From assembly GCA_050084515.1 (NCBI GenBank), contig CM114271.1, positions 868,001 through 932,000 of the forward strand: a stretch of DNA of 64,000 nucleotides. Direction: 5' to 3'. Position 1 is the first letter of the stretch. Each line of letters begins with the position of its first letter. Of this stretch, positions 34,981 through 47,545 are shown one piece after another. The notes beneath the pieces are model-generated. The model was not told the DNA's origin, ran no database searches, and worked only from the letters and a program-made list of their open reading frames with translations. A program made the position numbers and the translations under genes. The stretch is from Blasia pusilla (lineage: Eukaryota; Marchantiophyta; Marchantiopsida; Blasiales).

Positions 34981-35622
34981 TGTCACGTCTTTTAGGATAG
35001 ATCGATGAGATCTAGTAGAGCGCCTTCGTGAGTAGTGGACAACAGATCAGTAGGTTGAGGATGACCTACTCAGGCCCCGGGAAACCTGAGAGAGCAAGTT
35101 TCCCCTTCGTTTCGGCTCATTTTGAGCCATATTGAGGAACTTACTATTTTAGGTAATTACCATTTTGAGTATATGATCAACTTTGTATTTTTGGTAAGTG
35201 GCCCTTGATCTCCTACATCAGGTCAAGAGCCAAGGAGGTGACTTGGGAGAATAGGTTACCATGGAGAGAGCTTGGGAGAGGGGAGGGGTATACCTCGTGG
35301 AGAGAGAGCTTGAGAGTTCATTCTCTCTTTGTTGAACCTCTTGGCATGAGGCGGCGGAGCTATGGTCCTTCGCCTTGTGAGTGTAACCCAAGCCTCTCAT
35401 TAGTAGAGTGGGTTTGGTTTGACATGAGGGAGAGTGCACACCTTTGAGATCTATGGTGTAAGATGGTGTAGAGAGAGATTGGATCTTACTTTATTGGAGA
35501 TATTTTGGTACTTCTCACCTCTGTGTTTGGATGTCATGAGTTAGAATGGGATCGTGCGTGTTTGTGTGTGTGTGTTCGGTGACAGAGATGTATGTTGTGT
35601 AGCGATGTGTATGCGCACAACA
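34981..35622 (+). repeat. Full-length solo LTR of the gypsy family
   Basis: 642 bp from TGTCACG to GCGCACAACA, the most complete plus-strand copy of the LTR found in pieces at 502-1377 and 6798-6925. No internal element sequence lies on either side. The flanking 5-mers (ATGCC and TGACC) do not match, so the target duplication is lost or the borders were altered. Confidence 0.85.
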
Positions 35623-37245
35623 TGACCAATATGATGCCCAATTTTATATATGATTTTTTTTTAAATATTTCATTACTAAATCTTGTCCATAACTACTCAT
35701 GTTTTCCTTGCTTCTTGCCCTTGATTTGGCAATTGGCTCAAAGGTTTCAAACTTTGCTTGTCTTGCCTTTGTCTCAGCAAGTAGCTACCCCTCTTTCTCA
35801 CCTAAGCCTAATCATAAGACACGTGCGCATCTCGCCCACTGTTAGTCTCACGGTTGGTTTCGCCGCCCTTCCTACTCTCGCGACTAGCTAATTTAGGTTT
35901 TGATTTTTGTGGGTCACACCAAGGTTTTTCATGCTTGGAACCATGATCCTGACCCGATTCCCAAGTGCTCGATAGCATGGGCGTTATAAACTTAGCCATC
36001 CACGACATCATATCTACACTATATATATCACCAATCTTCCCAAAATATTGGTAGATCCACACGCAAAAATATATACTCACACATGTATACCAAGACAACG
36101 CAAAACAAATGAACTAAAAATCATATGGCCAAATCATCCTCAAGTATATATTGGCATATTGAGTGATATCCATCCTTTATCATGAGGGAATCCAAACTCT
36201 AACACGATAACACTTTAGCTCCAACCAAACCCTAGCAATAGAGGTGCTCCAAAGACTCAACATGAGAAAGATGGTTGGAGAAAGTCATTTCTCCCTCTCG
36301 TCTACCCTTGGGAAGAGCCAAAAGAGCTCTTTAAAAAAAAAAAGCTCAAACTAGCAACATGCGCACAAAAATTATTGAGTGACCTTTGACTTGACTAGTG
36401 GATCATATGGCCCAAATAGTGAAAAAGAAGAATTGTGCTAGACAAAAATCTCAATGCGATAGAGACGTTCAACCTCATTCGACATCTTGAGACGAAGTTA
36501 TATTTGAACATCCCGTTGGTCCTCTACACTGTTGACACGATAGAACCCTACTTATAAGCTAACTAAGATGTGACAATACACTCATATCCCCATTACCAAA
36601 ATTTTATTTTTTGGATATTATATAACTATCTATCTACTTTTAGAAAAAGTACAATTTCTATTCTTAAAAAAAGTGCGATCTTTAAAAATATTTAAACTCT
36701 ATAATAGTCTAGAGACACTTCACCATTTTATAAAAATGATTCTTATTCTACAATATTCCTTAGAAATTAAAATAAAATCATTTCTTTTAGTTAGATTATA
36801 TAAGAAATAATTATGTTCTCCATTCATAGACATCCATGTATAATTCATCTTATTTTCTTTCCACAAAAGCTAATATAAAACTCACATTTCCTCTTTGGAA
36901 AGAACATCATTTCTTTTGACAGAGTTGCTATCTTTCCCCAATTAAAAGTGATTAATATTGATACTATCAAAATACTGATGAAAAACATTATTCAAAGTAT
37001 TGGTATTCTATCAAAACATATTTAGTTTATATAATGGTAGATACCTCTCTATCATTTTATCTATTATATCTATTATTCTTCTCTTTATTGTAAAATAAAT
37101 CCATCATTCCATTATGAGATGAGCATTCAATTCTTTCAGCAATTCCTTTCAACTTCTTGTAACCTTCCTCCTCATTCCTTAATTATAACGTACGTAAGAT
37201 ACATCATAACTCAATAATTATGGTGGACTATCTCCAACATCCATA
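35623..37245. other. AT-rich DNA, no gene recognised
   Basis: No coding similarity or repeat structure that I can support. Confidence 0.5.
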
Positions 37246-39101
37246 TCTATACTATTAATAGAGGGAAAGTTCTTCATTTGCAAGAGCTTACTTGCTTGAA
37301 ACACAATAGTGGGGCAACAAGAAAATGGTTTCACAAATATGGCAATAATTGATCTATTTTAGATTATTAAGAGATGAACGTTTCTTGTTTTTCTAAAGCC
37401 TCTTTGCTTGATAAACAACAAGAAAATATTTTCATAATAGGAGGAAAAAAGAAAGTTAGCTTAGAGATAATTTCGCAACCCTCATAACCAAACACATGCT
37501 AATAGGGAATATTATAACTCTAGGCTCACACTAGGATGGAAGCGTGTCGAAATCTCACGAATGAGAAATGAGTTGCAGATGCAAGACGTAAGCTTTGAGG
37601 GGCGTCTTAAATGATGAAGGTTATGACTTGGTTGAACAAGACTAGACGACAAGCAAGACTTAAGAAGAGCTTAAGTCCCATAAGATTTGGCCGCCAAGGA
37701 GACTACAACCTGACTTGGAACTTGATTTAGCGTTTTGGGGTTCTCGATGTTTGAGTTCACAACGGGAGGATCCAAGATGTATTTGGGATAACTAAATTGG
37801 CATTGGAAAGCTCGTGAGAAGATGATTCTAACGTACTAAATATGTAAAACAAACGCATGAGCAGAGATCTAGAAACCAACCCAAGCTATCATAACGATAG
37901 TTGGGTTGAGGGCCACAAGGTGCAAGTCAAGAGGACTTTCCTAAAATTATATGTAAGGGGAAGGGTCTCCAAGGATGTTGGGAACTTGAATCCCACCTTG
38001 GAAACTATAAGGATGAACCAAGGGCAAAAGATGGATTGAGAGATTGGCTTTGAGGTTTGGACACCAACCTTGGACGTTGATCTGTGACTCATATATCAAG
38101 TTCAGGTTAGAGACTCGTCTTAGGTCCATTGGGCAGTTGGGATTGCTAGGCGCACAAACATCGTTTTAATTTCATAGACTATTAAGGAAGTATATCCCAA
38201 GTCTTGAAGGGCTTTCATGTATTGTGGAGTGAAGGTTTGGGTTGGTATCCGACCTCGTCTAGATCGGTTGAGCTTGAAGGATGGCTCTAGACTAAGACTT
38301 CGGAAACACAAGGATGGTTAATCTAAAATGTGGCTTATATGAATGTGTTTGGGAGCAGATAAATAAGGAGAGTTTTTCAAAAACTTATTGAATATTCAAT
38401 CATGAATTTTCCATTGGACATCCCATCATTGACATGAAACCTATTTTCTTACCTATATGTAGATAATAAACATATAAACTCAATAATGGAATATTAGAAA
38501 AATTATATAACATTGAAAATTCCATAAATTTTCTTAAAATTTTGACAAAAATTGCATACCAAATATTTCGGTAAACCTTGATAATATGACTATCCAATAT
38601 ATGCATAACACAAACTTTATGAGAAACAAAAATATGAACAAATCATGCAATTCAAAACAAATCCTCTATAATGCGCATATACATCGCTACACAACATACA
38701 TGGTTGTCACCATCCATACATATATAAAAACAAGATACTGTACTCTCACACGATATCTACACATATAAATAATTATTTACCAAAATATCTCCAATAATCT
38801 AGCCAATAATCTAAGAGCATAACAAAGCTAAACCCTAATAACTCATTCGACCTCTAAGTCCGAGGAAAAATTAGGATACAAGGGACCATTGAGATAACCT
38901 ATACTATCAGAGGAATGGGTTTCAAATGGCGACACAAGAGAGTTTACCACATGGCATGAGCATTCAAGTAGGGGACATTCAAGTAGCAGAACGGGACATT
39001 CAAGGTTACGGACCATAGAGTAGACCCGGAATGGGGTGTTTAGGGTTAGGGACCGTGGAATGGTTCGTGCATCGCACGATCGCCTCACGGGTCCTAACTA
39101 G
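37246..39101 (+). mobile_element. Helitron-like element, non-autonomous, 1.86 kb
   Basis: 5' end A|TCTATACTATTAATAGAGGG fits the plant Helitron consensus. The 3' end has a perfect hairpin (TCGTGC-ATC-GCACGA, 39064-39078), then GGTCCTAACTAG|T. The insertion is between A and T without target duplication, as expected. The same 3' end occurs inverted at 52809. No RepHel protein is present. A decayed gypsy LTR piece lies inside it. Confidence 0.5.
38674..38808 (-). repeat. Decayed gypsy LTR end
   Basis: About 135 bases resemble, with many changes, the terminal part of the minus-strand LTR at 56816 (TGCGCATACACAT ... ACCAAAATATCTCCAATAA). Confidence 0.6.
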
Positions 39102-41345
39102 TGGTGTGAAAGAAAGAACAAAATGTCGAACATCTAACGAAATTTTTGGATAGAATTCTATTATTATGGAATCACACCATATATGACTAACTTACCATCT
39201 TTATAGCCCAAATTACATTACTTTTTTTTGGATGAAGGACATGAATTCATCCACACGAGTGAAATAACCATCTTGAGCTTTATGATGGATATATACTTCA
39301 ATAAATATATATGTAGGGATCTCCTCTTCATACATCTCGTACCATCTCCATGAGGTTGCTACACTAGTTGATGTAAGTGGATCAAAATGAAAAAAAAATG
39401 AAACAACAACATAAGGAAGCAAAAGGTATTCATCTTCTTTGAGAAACTATTGATGAAAAACTCTTGGACGAACAAGAACTATGACTTGTGTGAACTAGGA
39501 TTCAGTTATTGTTCCTAAAATTCATATCATATATTGTGTAAAAAGCAAAATAACCAATAAAATATTGAACTTAATGTAAGTTGTTTAGAGATATGACCAC
39601 CTGGGTCCAAGGATCATACAATGATTTTACTGAATGAACTAAATCTAAACTGAAAATGAACTCATGACAACATACCTATAACCAAATTTCGAGTTGAGAT
39701 TATGGGGAGAGGGTTTAGTTGGCCATGGAGTTTTTAGAGCGTGTTGCACCATATTCCTTGACTTCCATACATCATGTGATGATAACATTGTTATTTGCCC
39801 GGTACCTATCGGGCTACCTTTTGTGACATTGAAAACAAACCATTCAACCAATCCTAGGAAACGAATTTAAACTTCCATTTATGATAATATGAAAGTCATA
39901 TCATAACCCTAGTAACAACAAAATAACCATACCATTTCAAGTATCCCAAAGAACTTGATTTGCCTACGTCTATAGACTTTCCCCCTCCTCCCACTGAGGG
40001 TATGCCCATGGTATACAAAAAGCAAATTACAAAATTTCAAAATAGTGGAGGACCCCTTTAATTGCCCACTTTATCATTTGTCTATCCTCATATAAAGGAT
40101 GCATGATGAGATCAGATTTTTTTTTAAATGTGTTGAACTTTTTTTTCGCCTCGTTTGCATCTAAGCATATCCTACTCTTTACTACATTCTATGTGACTTC
40201 CACAACGTAATGAGTAATGCCAAGCTCATTTCTATTTGCATTCATGACAATAGCTCAACAAAGTCGACTTAACAATCGAGAGAAGTTATGGATGGCTACC
40301 TCCCTCAAAGTATGGGGGATCTATATTCTCATCCACAAGATGTCTTGAACTTGGAGTGTTGTTGCAAGCATGTCATATTGCTACATTCCAATCGTTGAAG
40401 TATCTCAAATTTGGTATGATTGATATGAGAATATGACACTTTTTATCATTCCAGGAAAATCACAAGAGTGTCGCGTGCAAGTCCAACATGACACTTCCTT
40501 CCCCACACGTGATTACAAGAGTTGCACGAGTGCTTCATCAATCAATCCCACCATCCCAACCTGTAGAGCCCAAAGTAAGAAGAGTCGGCTTCGATACGGG
40601 AGAAACCAATGGCCTATCTACATCTCCAAGGTTATCTCCATCTGCACTACATCCTTGGGTCGCCTCATTCTCCATCTACTATTCTCATCATGTAGACACA
40701 CACATCCCTTGAGGAGATCAACAAGATGAGGTAAGTCTAAATTTCCCAACTTTCAGATTCAATTCCCTTTCTCCACATTTGAACTAGTTTAACCCCACAT
40801 CATCATTGAGATGAAGTTCACAAAAGCCCATAATTCAAGAGCAATGATTGACATTCTCCTCATGTACACATATTGGCCCTAATGAGATCATGGAGATGAG
40901 ACGAACCACTTGAAAGCCAGCTGCAACTCTCCCCATGCAAACACACACACCCCAATGAGATTATTGAGGTGCGAAAACCCACACCCTGACTTCGATGCCA
41001 GTTGCCGTTATCCTCATGTAGAGGTGCACAAACAAGGTGAACCAAACCCTAAATCAAGGGCTTTCAACCATTTTCCCATTTAGACAAGCATAACCTAAAG
41101 CAATTGTTGTCAAGGTGAGTTAACCCAAACGCCGAATTGAAAAGTCACCCGCCATCTTTCGAAACCCCCATAAAAATCAGTGAGTCAAACCCTATATTGC
41201 CATTCTTTTCCCTAATGAGATGAGTGAGCTAAGCTAAGCCAAGCCCTGCCCTAAACCGTGGACCCCATTCTCCCCGTGTACACTTGTCCGCTTCAGAAAG
41301 ATGAGGAGCCCAACCCTAATATGAAAGCCAGAGATGCAGTTTCTA
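39102..41345. other. AT-rich DNA, no gene recognised
   Basis: No protein similarity. Bases 40740-41330 repeat words such as AACCAAACCCTAA and CCCCAATGAGAT irregularly. The right part probably contains the FUT13 3' untranslated region. Confidence 0.45.
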
Positions 41346-44300
41346 CTACTTCTTGGACGGCGCCTTCTTGCCGCCGAGCTTGCTGACGGCGGCGCACAGA
41401 CGGCACGGGAGCGTGTCCAGACTGACGGCGCGCGTGTGGTTGTAGTTACCCAGAGCGCCGCAACGCCGCCACGCGTGGTACTCTGCGTACTCCACGGGGC
41501 TGTCTGCGAGGCGCTTGACGTAGTTGGCGAGGTCCTCCATGGACGTGAAGTCGGAGCCCAAGATGATGGATTTGGGCGGCACCAAGTCCAGGACGTTGGG
41601 GGCGCCGAAGTAGATGGGGACAGAGCCCACGTCCAGCGCGTAGAACAGCTTCTCAGTCACGTAGCTTTCCGTGAGCGTGTTCTCTATGGCGAGGACGAAC
41701 TTGTAGTGGGACATGGCGCAGTGCAGGCTCTGGCTCCAGCTCCTGCCGCCGCCGCCCTCTCTGCATCTGGGGTACATGTCCAGCATGGCGTCCTGCCCGC
41801 CCACGTTGTTCAGGCACTTGCCGAACGAATGGTGGGGGAGCAGAGGGAGGAGGCTGCGCGCGGTTTCCTGTCGCTCCTTGAGGCAGCGCGATGAAGACCA
41901 GTATACCAGGATCTCCTGCAAGAAAAAGAGAGAGAGAGAGAGTGCCACACACACCACGCGAGTTCAGGCTTTCAGGATCCATGAATTCCACCACAACCCT
42001 CCTGGAAGTAAGTCTACAGACAAGTCCAGGCTTCGAGAACTCGTGAGTTTCTAGCTATCTACAATGCAAGTCTGCCTGCGGCAAGAGGTTTTCTCGTAAG
42101 CTCAGGCTTTGAGGAGTCGTGAATTCCTGGCTGCACTGCAGGTCTGCCTACGGCAAGAGGTTTCCTCGCAGGCTCAAGCTTTGAGGACTGATCGATCCCT
42201 CACCATAGTTGAAGTAGGTATCCAGGCAGCTTCAGGCTTTGAGGACGCTAATGCAAGTGAATCTCCACACGAGCTCAGGCTTTGAGGACCCTAATGCAAG
42301 TGAATCTCCGTACAAGCTCAGGCTTTGAGGAGCCTATGGGAGTGAGTCTCAACACAAGTTTCAGGCTTTGAGAGCTCTTGAATCCTTGACCCTAATGCAC
42401 TTACGCATCCACACGAGTTTATCTTGTGGGGACTCGGGAATCCCGATTCTAGTTCCGATCCCATACAAGTTCAGGCAAGAGGTCCCATGAATCCAGACAA
42501 CCGAGTCTCCTGACGAGTTCAAGCCACGAGGATTCATAGCTCCATGACCCTCATGCAAGTCAGTCGTCATCCACGTTCAGGCCTTGAGGACCCTAATGCG
42601 AGTAAGTCTCAACACAAGGTCAGGCTTTACCCGTAAATCCCTGGCCCTCTGAGGGTAGGTCTCCACTCCTAGTTCAGTCTGGAGGACAAATGAATCTGGA
42701 CGGCGTGGTGGTTCGGGCATCTTGGGCAAACACCGAGTGTGTGACACACTCGGTGTATCCCCAGCTAACAACGAATATAGTTGAGAAATCTCAGCACAGA
42801 TACAGGCTCAATGTGTATGCAGTTGTGTACAATTTGTAATCTCAGCACAAGTACGATTGAAGGGTTCCCCCATCATTTTTTTCTTCAATTTGTCTTTTAA
42901 CTTTTGTGTAATGACTGTTAGGGAGGTTTCCTGATCTGCAACACACTTATTCCAATAAAAAGCAGGTTTTTTTGGGGGTTTATATTTTGGAGCAGTGCAC
43001 ACATGAACTTGGGAGAAATCAAGACTAGACTTTGGGGTAAGAAATGCATGACACTGAGAAAGCACAAGCTGTGACAAATGCACGTACAGGATTTTTCTCT
43101 GTGGAAATGTAGTGATTGCGGTTCATGTGAAAGAAGCTTCCTGCATAAGTCACTTGCAAATCATCCTTGGCGTGATAGCTGACAAAAATATCCTGCGAAG
43201 CTCGAAGTTTTGCTGGTTCCAAATCCATGAAGACCCTCAGAGGATCCCCCACACTCCTCTGTTTGCAGCACAACAAAACATTGTATTAGATGACACATCT
43301 CCTCCCTCAGAGCCTCTCAGAACCATCGACCATGACTAGCTATGGTGATCATACCCTGCTACATTTCAAGGTGCATTCCCACTGCTCGATCTCTGCTGCT
43401 TCAGGAACGAAAACAAGGAATTCAAAATCTACTGTTCAATAGGGTGCCACTACCTTGTGATTTGGAGCATTACACATGGTCATAATCAGGTTTCATCTAA
43501 CCACCTGGTCCCTTTGGTATGCCGCATCCTAATCTAATGCAATCAGATCATCAGAATTAGAGGACAAATTTTCAGAGTGGTTTCACTATTTATGACCTGG
43601 TTCATGAGGGCAAGGATTGGTTCTCGCGAGGACAACCTGGTCCATGGAGGCAGGACCTTACCGTCAAGAATGAATGATGGATTTTTGCTGACAGATTTTA
43701 ATTCAGTGCTATGGCACAGATGTGCAATTTACCTGCAGGACAGTCCAGTGCATGGGACCATGACCTTCTCCTGCATAGTGCACACACAGAGAAACTGTGC
43801 TCATTAAGTAGTGTCTGTCTTAGCCTTGTGACTATGGACTCTGGACCTGTGCTAGAGACTGGGATGGGTGCACAGAGGAAGAAGAGAAGAAAGTGCCATA
43901 TGATAGGACGGAAACTCTCTCATGTAGTGTGAGTGCTAGGTACACAAAGTGTTGGTGCAGAGTTTCTGAGTATCAACCAAGAAGCACTTTACCACATTAT
44001 CTACCTTACCTGATTGGGATCCCCTATACCCGATACTTACCAGTGCAGCACCTTTGGTAATCTATGCTACTGAACATGTTCAACAGTCCTTGTGCTATCA
44101 GCGTAGCAATGAACATGTTAACTGTACTCCTTAACTAGTGCCTGTCATAGACTTGTGACCAGAGACCCTGCACCCTGGTAAGCCAGTGCCAGGCACTGGG
44201 ATGGGCGTGGGCGTCGGAAGAGGAAGAAGTGAAGAGAGTATCATGTCAGAGGAGGGAGCCAACACTCTGTATGGTCAGCACTCATAGAGTGCGAGCGCTG

Positions 44301-47300
44301 ACTATACAGAGTGTTGGTTCAGAGCTTCCAAGTTTTGACTAAGAAGCTCTTTACTACACAATCTACCTTCCCTGATTGGGATCCCCTATACATTTTTCTT
44401 CCCAGTGACTGCTGCATATGTTGAAGATTGGTGTAAGCTATTGCTATGTTGTGAACTTTGCACAGGTGGTCAGGTAGTGACCATAGAATTCATCCCCATC
44501 ATCTCGCAGAGAGCAGGACTTTAGTTCTGTTCCCGTCCTACTTTTTTTCTGGTTCAAGGGGGTTGCCCCTATCCTGAACTTGAACTCAAGCCGGGTTCCT
44601 AAACAACAGGCTCCTCACAGATAGTTCTTCAGTTCTGCTTGTTCAGGATTTACAGTCAAGAGAAAAGGTTTTGATATTTTTCATGGCTTCCAAAATACTG
44701 TTTACCTGTTAGAGTTTCTCCCCTGCTTTGGTTTCTCCTCTTGCTCCGCAGTTTGGGCCCTGTAGCCTGAACGTGTGAAGGGTGAGACTGTTGATGCCTC
44801 TCGTAGCCTTGCATTAAGCTGTGCCTGACGTATTATGGGCGGGATGCAGCTCCAAGACTTCCCAGGTGGTCACCCATCCCGGTACTATTGCAGCCCAAGA
44901 GTGCATAAGTGCGGACTTTAGATGGGATCACCTGTGTTAGCCCTGGCATGACCGCATCACCTAATGAGACTGTACTGATTAAGTAGTGCCTGTAGTAGCC
45001 TTGCGACCATAGACCCTGGGCCCTGGTTGGGCGGTGCTAGAGACTGGGATGGGTGTCGAGAGAGGAAGAGGTGATGAAGGTACCATATGAGAGGAGGGAG
45101 AAATCCTCCTATAGTGTGAGTGCTGACCATACAAAGTGTTCCTGCGAAGCGTCCGAGTGCCAACCAGGAAGCTCCTTACACCACCAACCTCGTTAATTGA
45201 GTGGGATTCCCTCTACACCTTACTTAACCAGTACAGCAGCTTTTGGGCAGTGAATCTAGACCACTGAATGTGTTGAACAGTTGTGGTGTTACCAGCTTAG
45301 CAGAATCAGGATATGCTCTTGCTCTATATTATGAATTTTGGGCAGGAGACCAAGTAGTGACGAAAGGTTTTATCCCCATCATCACACAAGGTGCAAGAAT
45401 TAAGGTGTGTTCCCATCCTGCTTTTCTTGTGGTTCAAGAGGATTGCCTCAGTCCTGAACTTGAACTTAAGCTTGGTTTAAGCAAGGGGTACCCTGCCAAT
45501 AGTTCTTCAGTTGTGCTTGTTCAGGATATACAGTCAACAGAGAGAGGTCGGTATCCACAAATTGTTTCTCATCTTGCTTAGGGCCTTGAAGGGAGCTTGG
45601 TTGCTTGCACAATCCTTCAAACTTTTCCATCCAAGATTTGGCCTGTTTTTTACTGTCCTTTGGGTCGAAATTTTCCCCATCACCACTTTAGGATATTGAT
45701 GGGAATCCATTGCCTCCGGTTGCCACTGCCATTTCAACTTGGCGATGTCATGTTCTATCCTCTATGGGGTTCCACTCCAAGTTCTGATCTCACATCGACT
45801 CTGGCCGTTTGTGAGGAAGCTAACATTATACCCCAAAACGCTTTCAGCTGAACAGCTTCAAGAGAGAAATTCTCTTTGAGGAATCAAACCCTCCCAAACT
45901 GTACCGTCATGCTGACTGCCTAGAATCTCCTGTTTTCAGAGAGGGTGACTGTCAACTCTTAGTCGCTCTAATGGAGACGAATTACTTCATTGATGCTGGA
46001 ACTGAATCGTGGCTGGCGTATGCTCTTGCCTCTCTAACCACTGCAAATTCTATTCTAGGGGTGGGTGGGTTATCGACAGTCCACTTTTGGCAAATGTTCA
46101 ACAGCTTGGAAGTTAGAAGCTGAAGTCTTTCTAGAAATTGGCGAATCCAAATTGGGAAAGGTGGACTGGGCTCCTGACGGATAAAATCGTTAATCCTGCA
46201 AGACCATTCTACTCAAATTTGAACATTTTGAAGAGTCAAAACCTGAAGTGACTCTAGAAATTGGCGAATCCACATTGCAGGGGAGCAGTGAGCCCCTGAG
46301 GAAAATCAAACCCCTAATCCTTGGAGACCGTGCTACCAGCATCGCATTCAACCACCAATGGCGGCGAAAGGTTTGGGATCAGGCTCACGGCATATGTTCA
46401 GCATCTTGGAAAGTCAGAGGCTGAAGTCTCTCAAGAGATTGGCGATTCCGAATTGCGGAGGTGCAGTGAGCCCCTGAAGACAATCCAATCCCTAATGCTC
46501 GGAGACCGTGCTACCAGCATCGTACTCCCCTACCGACAGCAGCGAAAGGTTTGGCATCAGACTCATGGCACAAATTCAATTGACATCGTGGAACTGCCGT
46601 CTCCCCAGACACGGGCGTTTAAATCCAAACTGCGGAGGCGCAGACCGTGCAGTGAGTCCTGGGAAGAAATTAGATCCCCCAATCCTCGAAGACCGTGCTA
46701 CCTATATCGCGGAGCTGAAGTTTCTTTAGACATGGGCGAATCCAAATTGCGTTTGGTGCAGTGAGCCACGGGAAGAGCATTAAAGCCCCTAATCCTCGAA
46801 GACCGTGCTACAAGTACCGACAACAGCGGAAGGCTTCCTCGTTCTCCGTGCACCAGACGCAATCATCCCTCCCATCCATGGAAGCCCTAAATGGCGATTC
46901 CTCGATTGCTGCAGCGCATGTGACCTACGTGCCTCACACAGATGGACAACAAATTGCAAGCAGAGGAGAGCTAATGCCGTTGATTCCACATACCTTTTCC
47001 GGGGGTTTGTACAGCTCGTAGAAATGAGCATCAGGGTCGTCAGCAATCACCGGGGATTTTGTCCACAAGCACGTCAAACCACAGCTACAGGCGTAGAGAT
47101 TGTTCAAGGAATCCGGTATCCATGTATGCTCCTTCACGAGCACGGAAACATGGTGCTGCTTCAAATGGGCGCATGGCACACGATTCGCATTCTGCAGGAA
47201 TGTGGAGCGATTGGAGGGCGCAAGCTTCTCTCTGAAAGTCGCACAACCGACTTGATCATCCCACTGCCTAAACGCTTGTACGATTGAAGTGAACGACGGT

Positions 47301-47545
47301 TGGACAGTGACGACAGGATCGGAATCTGTCACCTCCTCCTCCGTTTTTGCTTCCCCCTCCTGTTCCTTTTCGAACCAGACTGCGACGGATCTCGCCGGAT
47401 TGACGAACGCCTGAGGATGGAGGTCTATGCGCGGGCCGAGCATGAAAGTCGCGCTCAAAAAAAACATGACGAAGCAGAAGCACAGGATCTGCACATTGGA
47501 GACTAGCGACAGACATGGGACTCGTTTCGCATAAGGCTGCTTCAT
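41346..47545 (-). CDS. FUT13: Alpha-1,4-fucosyltransferase FUT13 (GT10), 3 exons
   Basis: Exons 47545-46994, 43258-43088 and 41915-41346 join in phase 0 at GT/AG sites to give 430 aa with no stop. The enzyme moves fucose from GDP-fucose to GlcNAc of complex N-glycans, making the Lewis a end in the plant Golgi. The start chosen is the first ATG; it gives a short cytosolic tail and one membrane segment (about 17-36, ILCFCFVMFFLSATFML), a type II Golgi protein. The lumenal part has QWDDQVGCATFRE, WIPDSLNNLYAC, then VGDPLRVFMDLE and SYHAKDD in exon 2. Exon 3 carries LVYWSSSRC and the GT10 donor motif (YKFVLAIEN ... ESYVTEKLFYALD, about 312-335). It ends with the conserved YHAWRRCG and SLDTLPCRLC. 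Intron 1 is 3.7 kb and holds repeats and a 5S pseudogene; intron 2 is 1.2 kb. Confidence 0.95.
41960..42660. repeat. Imperfect ~50-bp repeats in FUT13 intron 2
   Basis: A unit with GCTCAGGCTTTGAGGACC and CTAATGCAAGTGAATCTCC recurs about ten times with drift from 41960 to 42660. Confidence 0.8.
43802..45560 (+). repeat. Three diverged copies of a 300-600 bp repeat in FUT13 intron 1
   Basis: Copies begin at about 43802, 44125 and 44978 with TTAAGTAGTGCCTGT. They share GACTGGGATGGG, a GTGTTGG...CAGAG...AAGAAGCTC stretch and CTGATTGGGATCCCC. The second and third also share the following 300 bases (CATCCCCATCAT ... GTTCTTCAGTTCTGCTTG). The third follows directly after the 5S pseudogene. Confidence 0.8.
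44841..44958 (-). ncRNA. 5S rRNA pseudogene, full length
   Basis: The reverse complement matches plant 5S rRNA end to end. It starts GATGCGGTCATGCCAG, with TGATCCCATCTAAAGTCCGC and GGGATGGGTGACCACC, and ends GGGAAGTC...CTGCATCCC. About a quarter of the positions differ, including the internal box A region, so transcription as functional 5S is unlikely. It lies in FUT13 intron 1 in the same direction as the gene. It may be a retroposed 5S copy or a 5S-derived SINE head. Confidence 0.85.
45597..46075 (+). other. Coding-like segment in FUT13 intron 1, unassigned
   Basis: After the third intronic repeat, frames on the plus strand have protein-like composition without a family match. Examples are LPFQLGDVMFYPLWG near 45735 and, in another frame, FREGDCQLLVALMETNYFID near 45940. 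Single-base shifts separate the pieces. It may be a captured gene fragment or transposon relic. Confidence 0.35.
46190..46830 (+). repeat. Degenerate ~110-185 bp tandem repeat in FUT13 intron 1
   Basis: The anchor CGAAGACCGTGCTACCAGCA or close variants recurs near 46191, 46320, 46499, 46687 and 46798. Between anchors the words GGCGAATCCAAATTGCGGAG and GTGCAGTGAGCC recur. Confidence 0.8.

Noticed and set aside
41334-41994. Plus-strand 186-aa frame and minus-strand 113-aa frame over FUT13 exon 3
   Set aside because: Both are shadows of the GC-rich fucosyltransferase exon in other frames.
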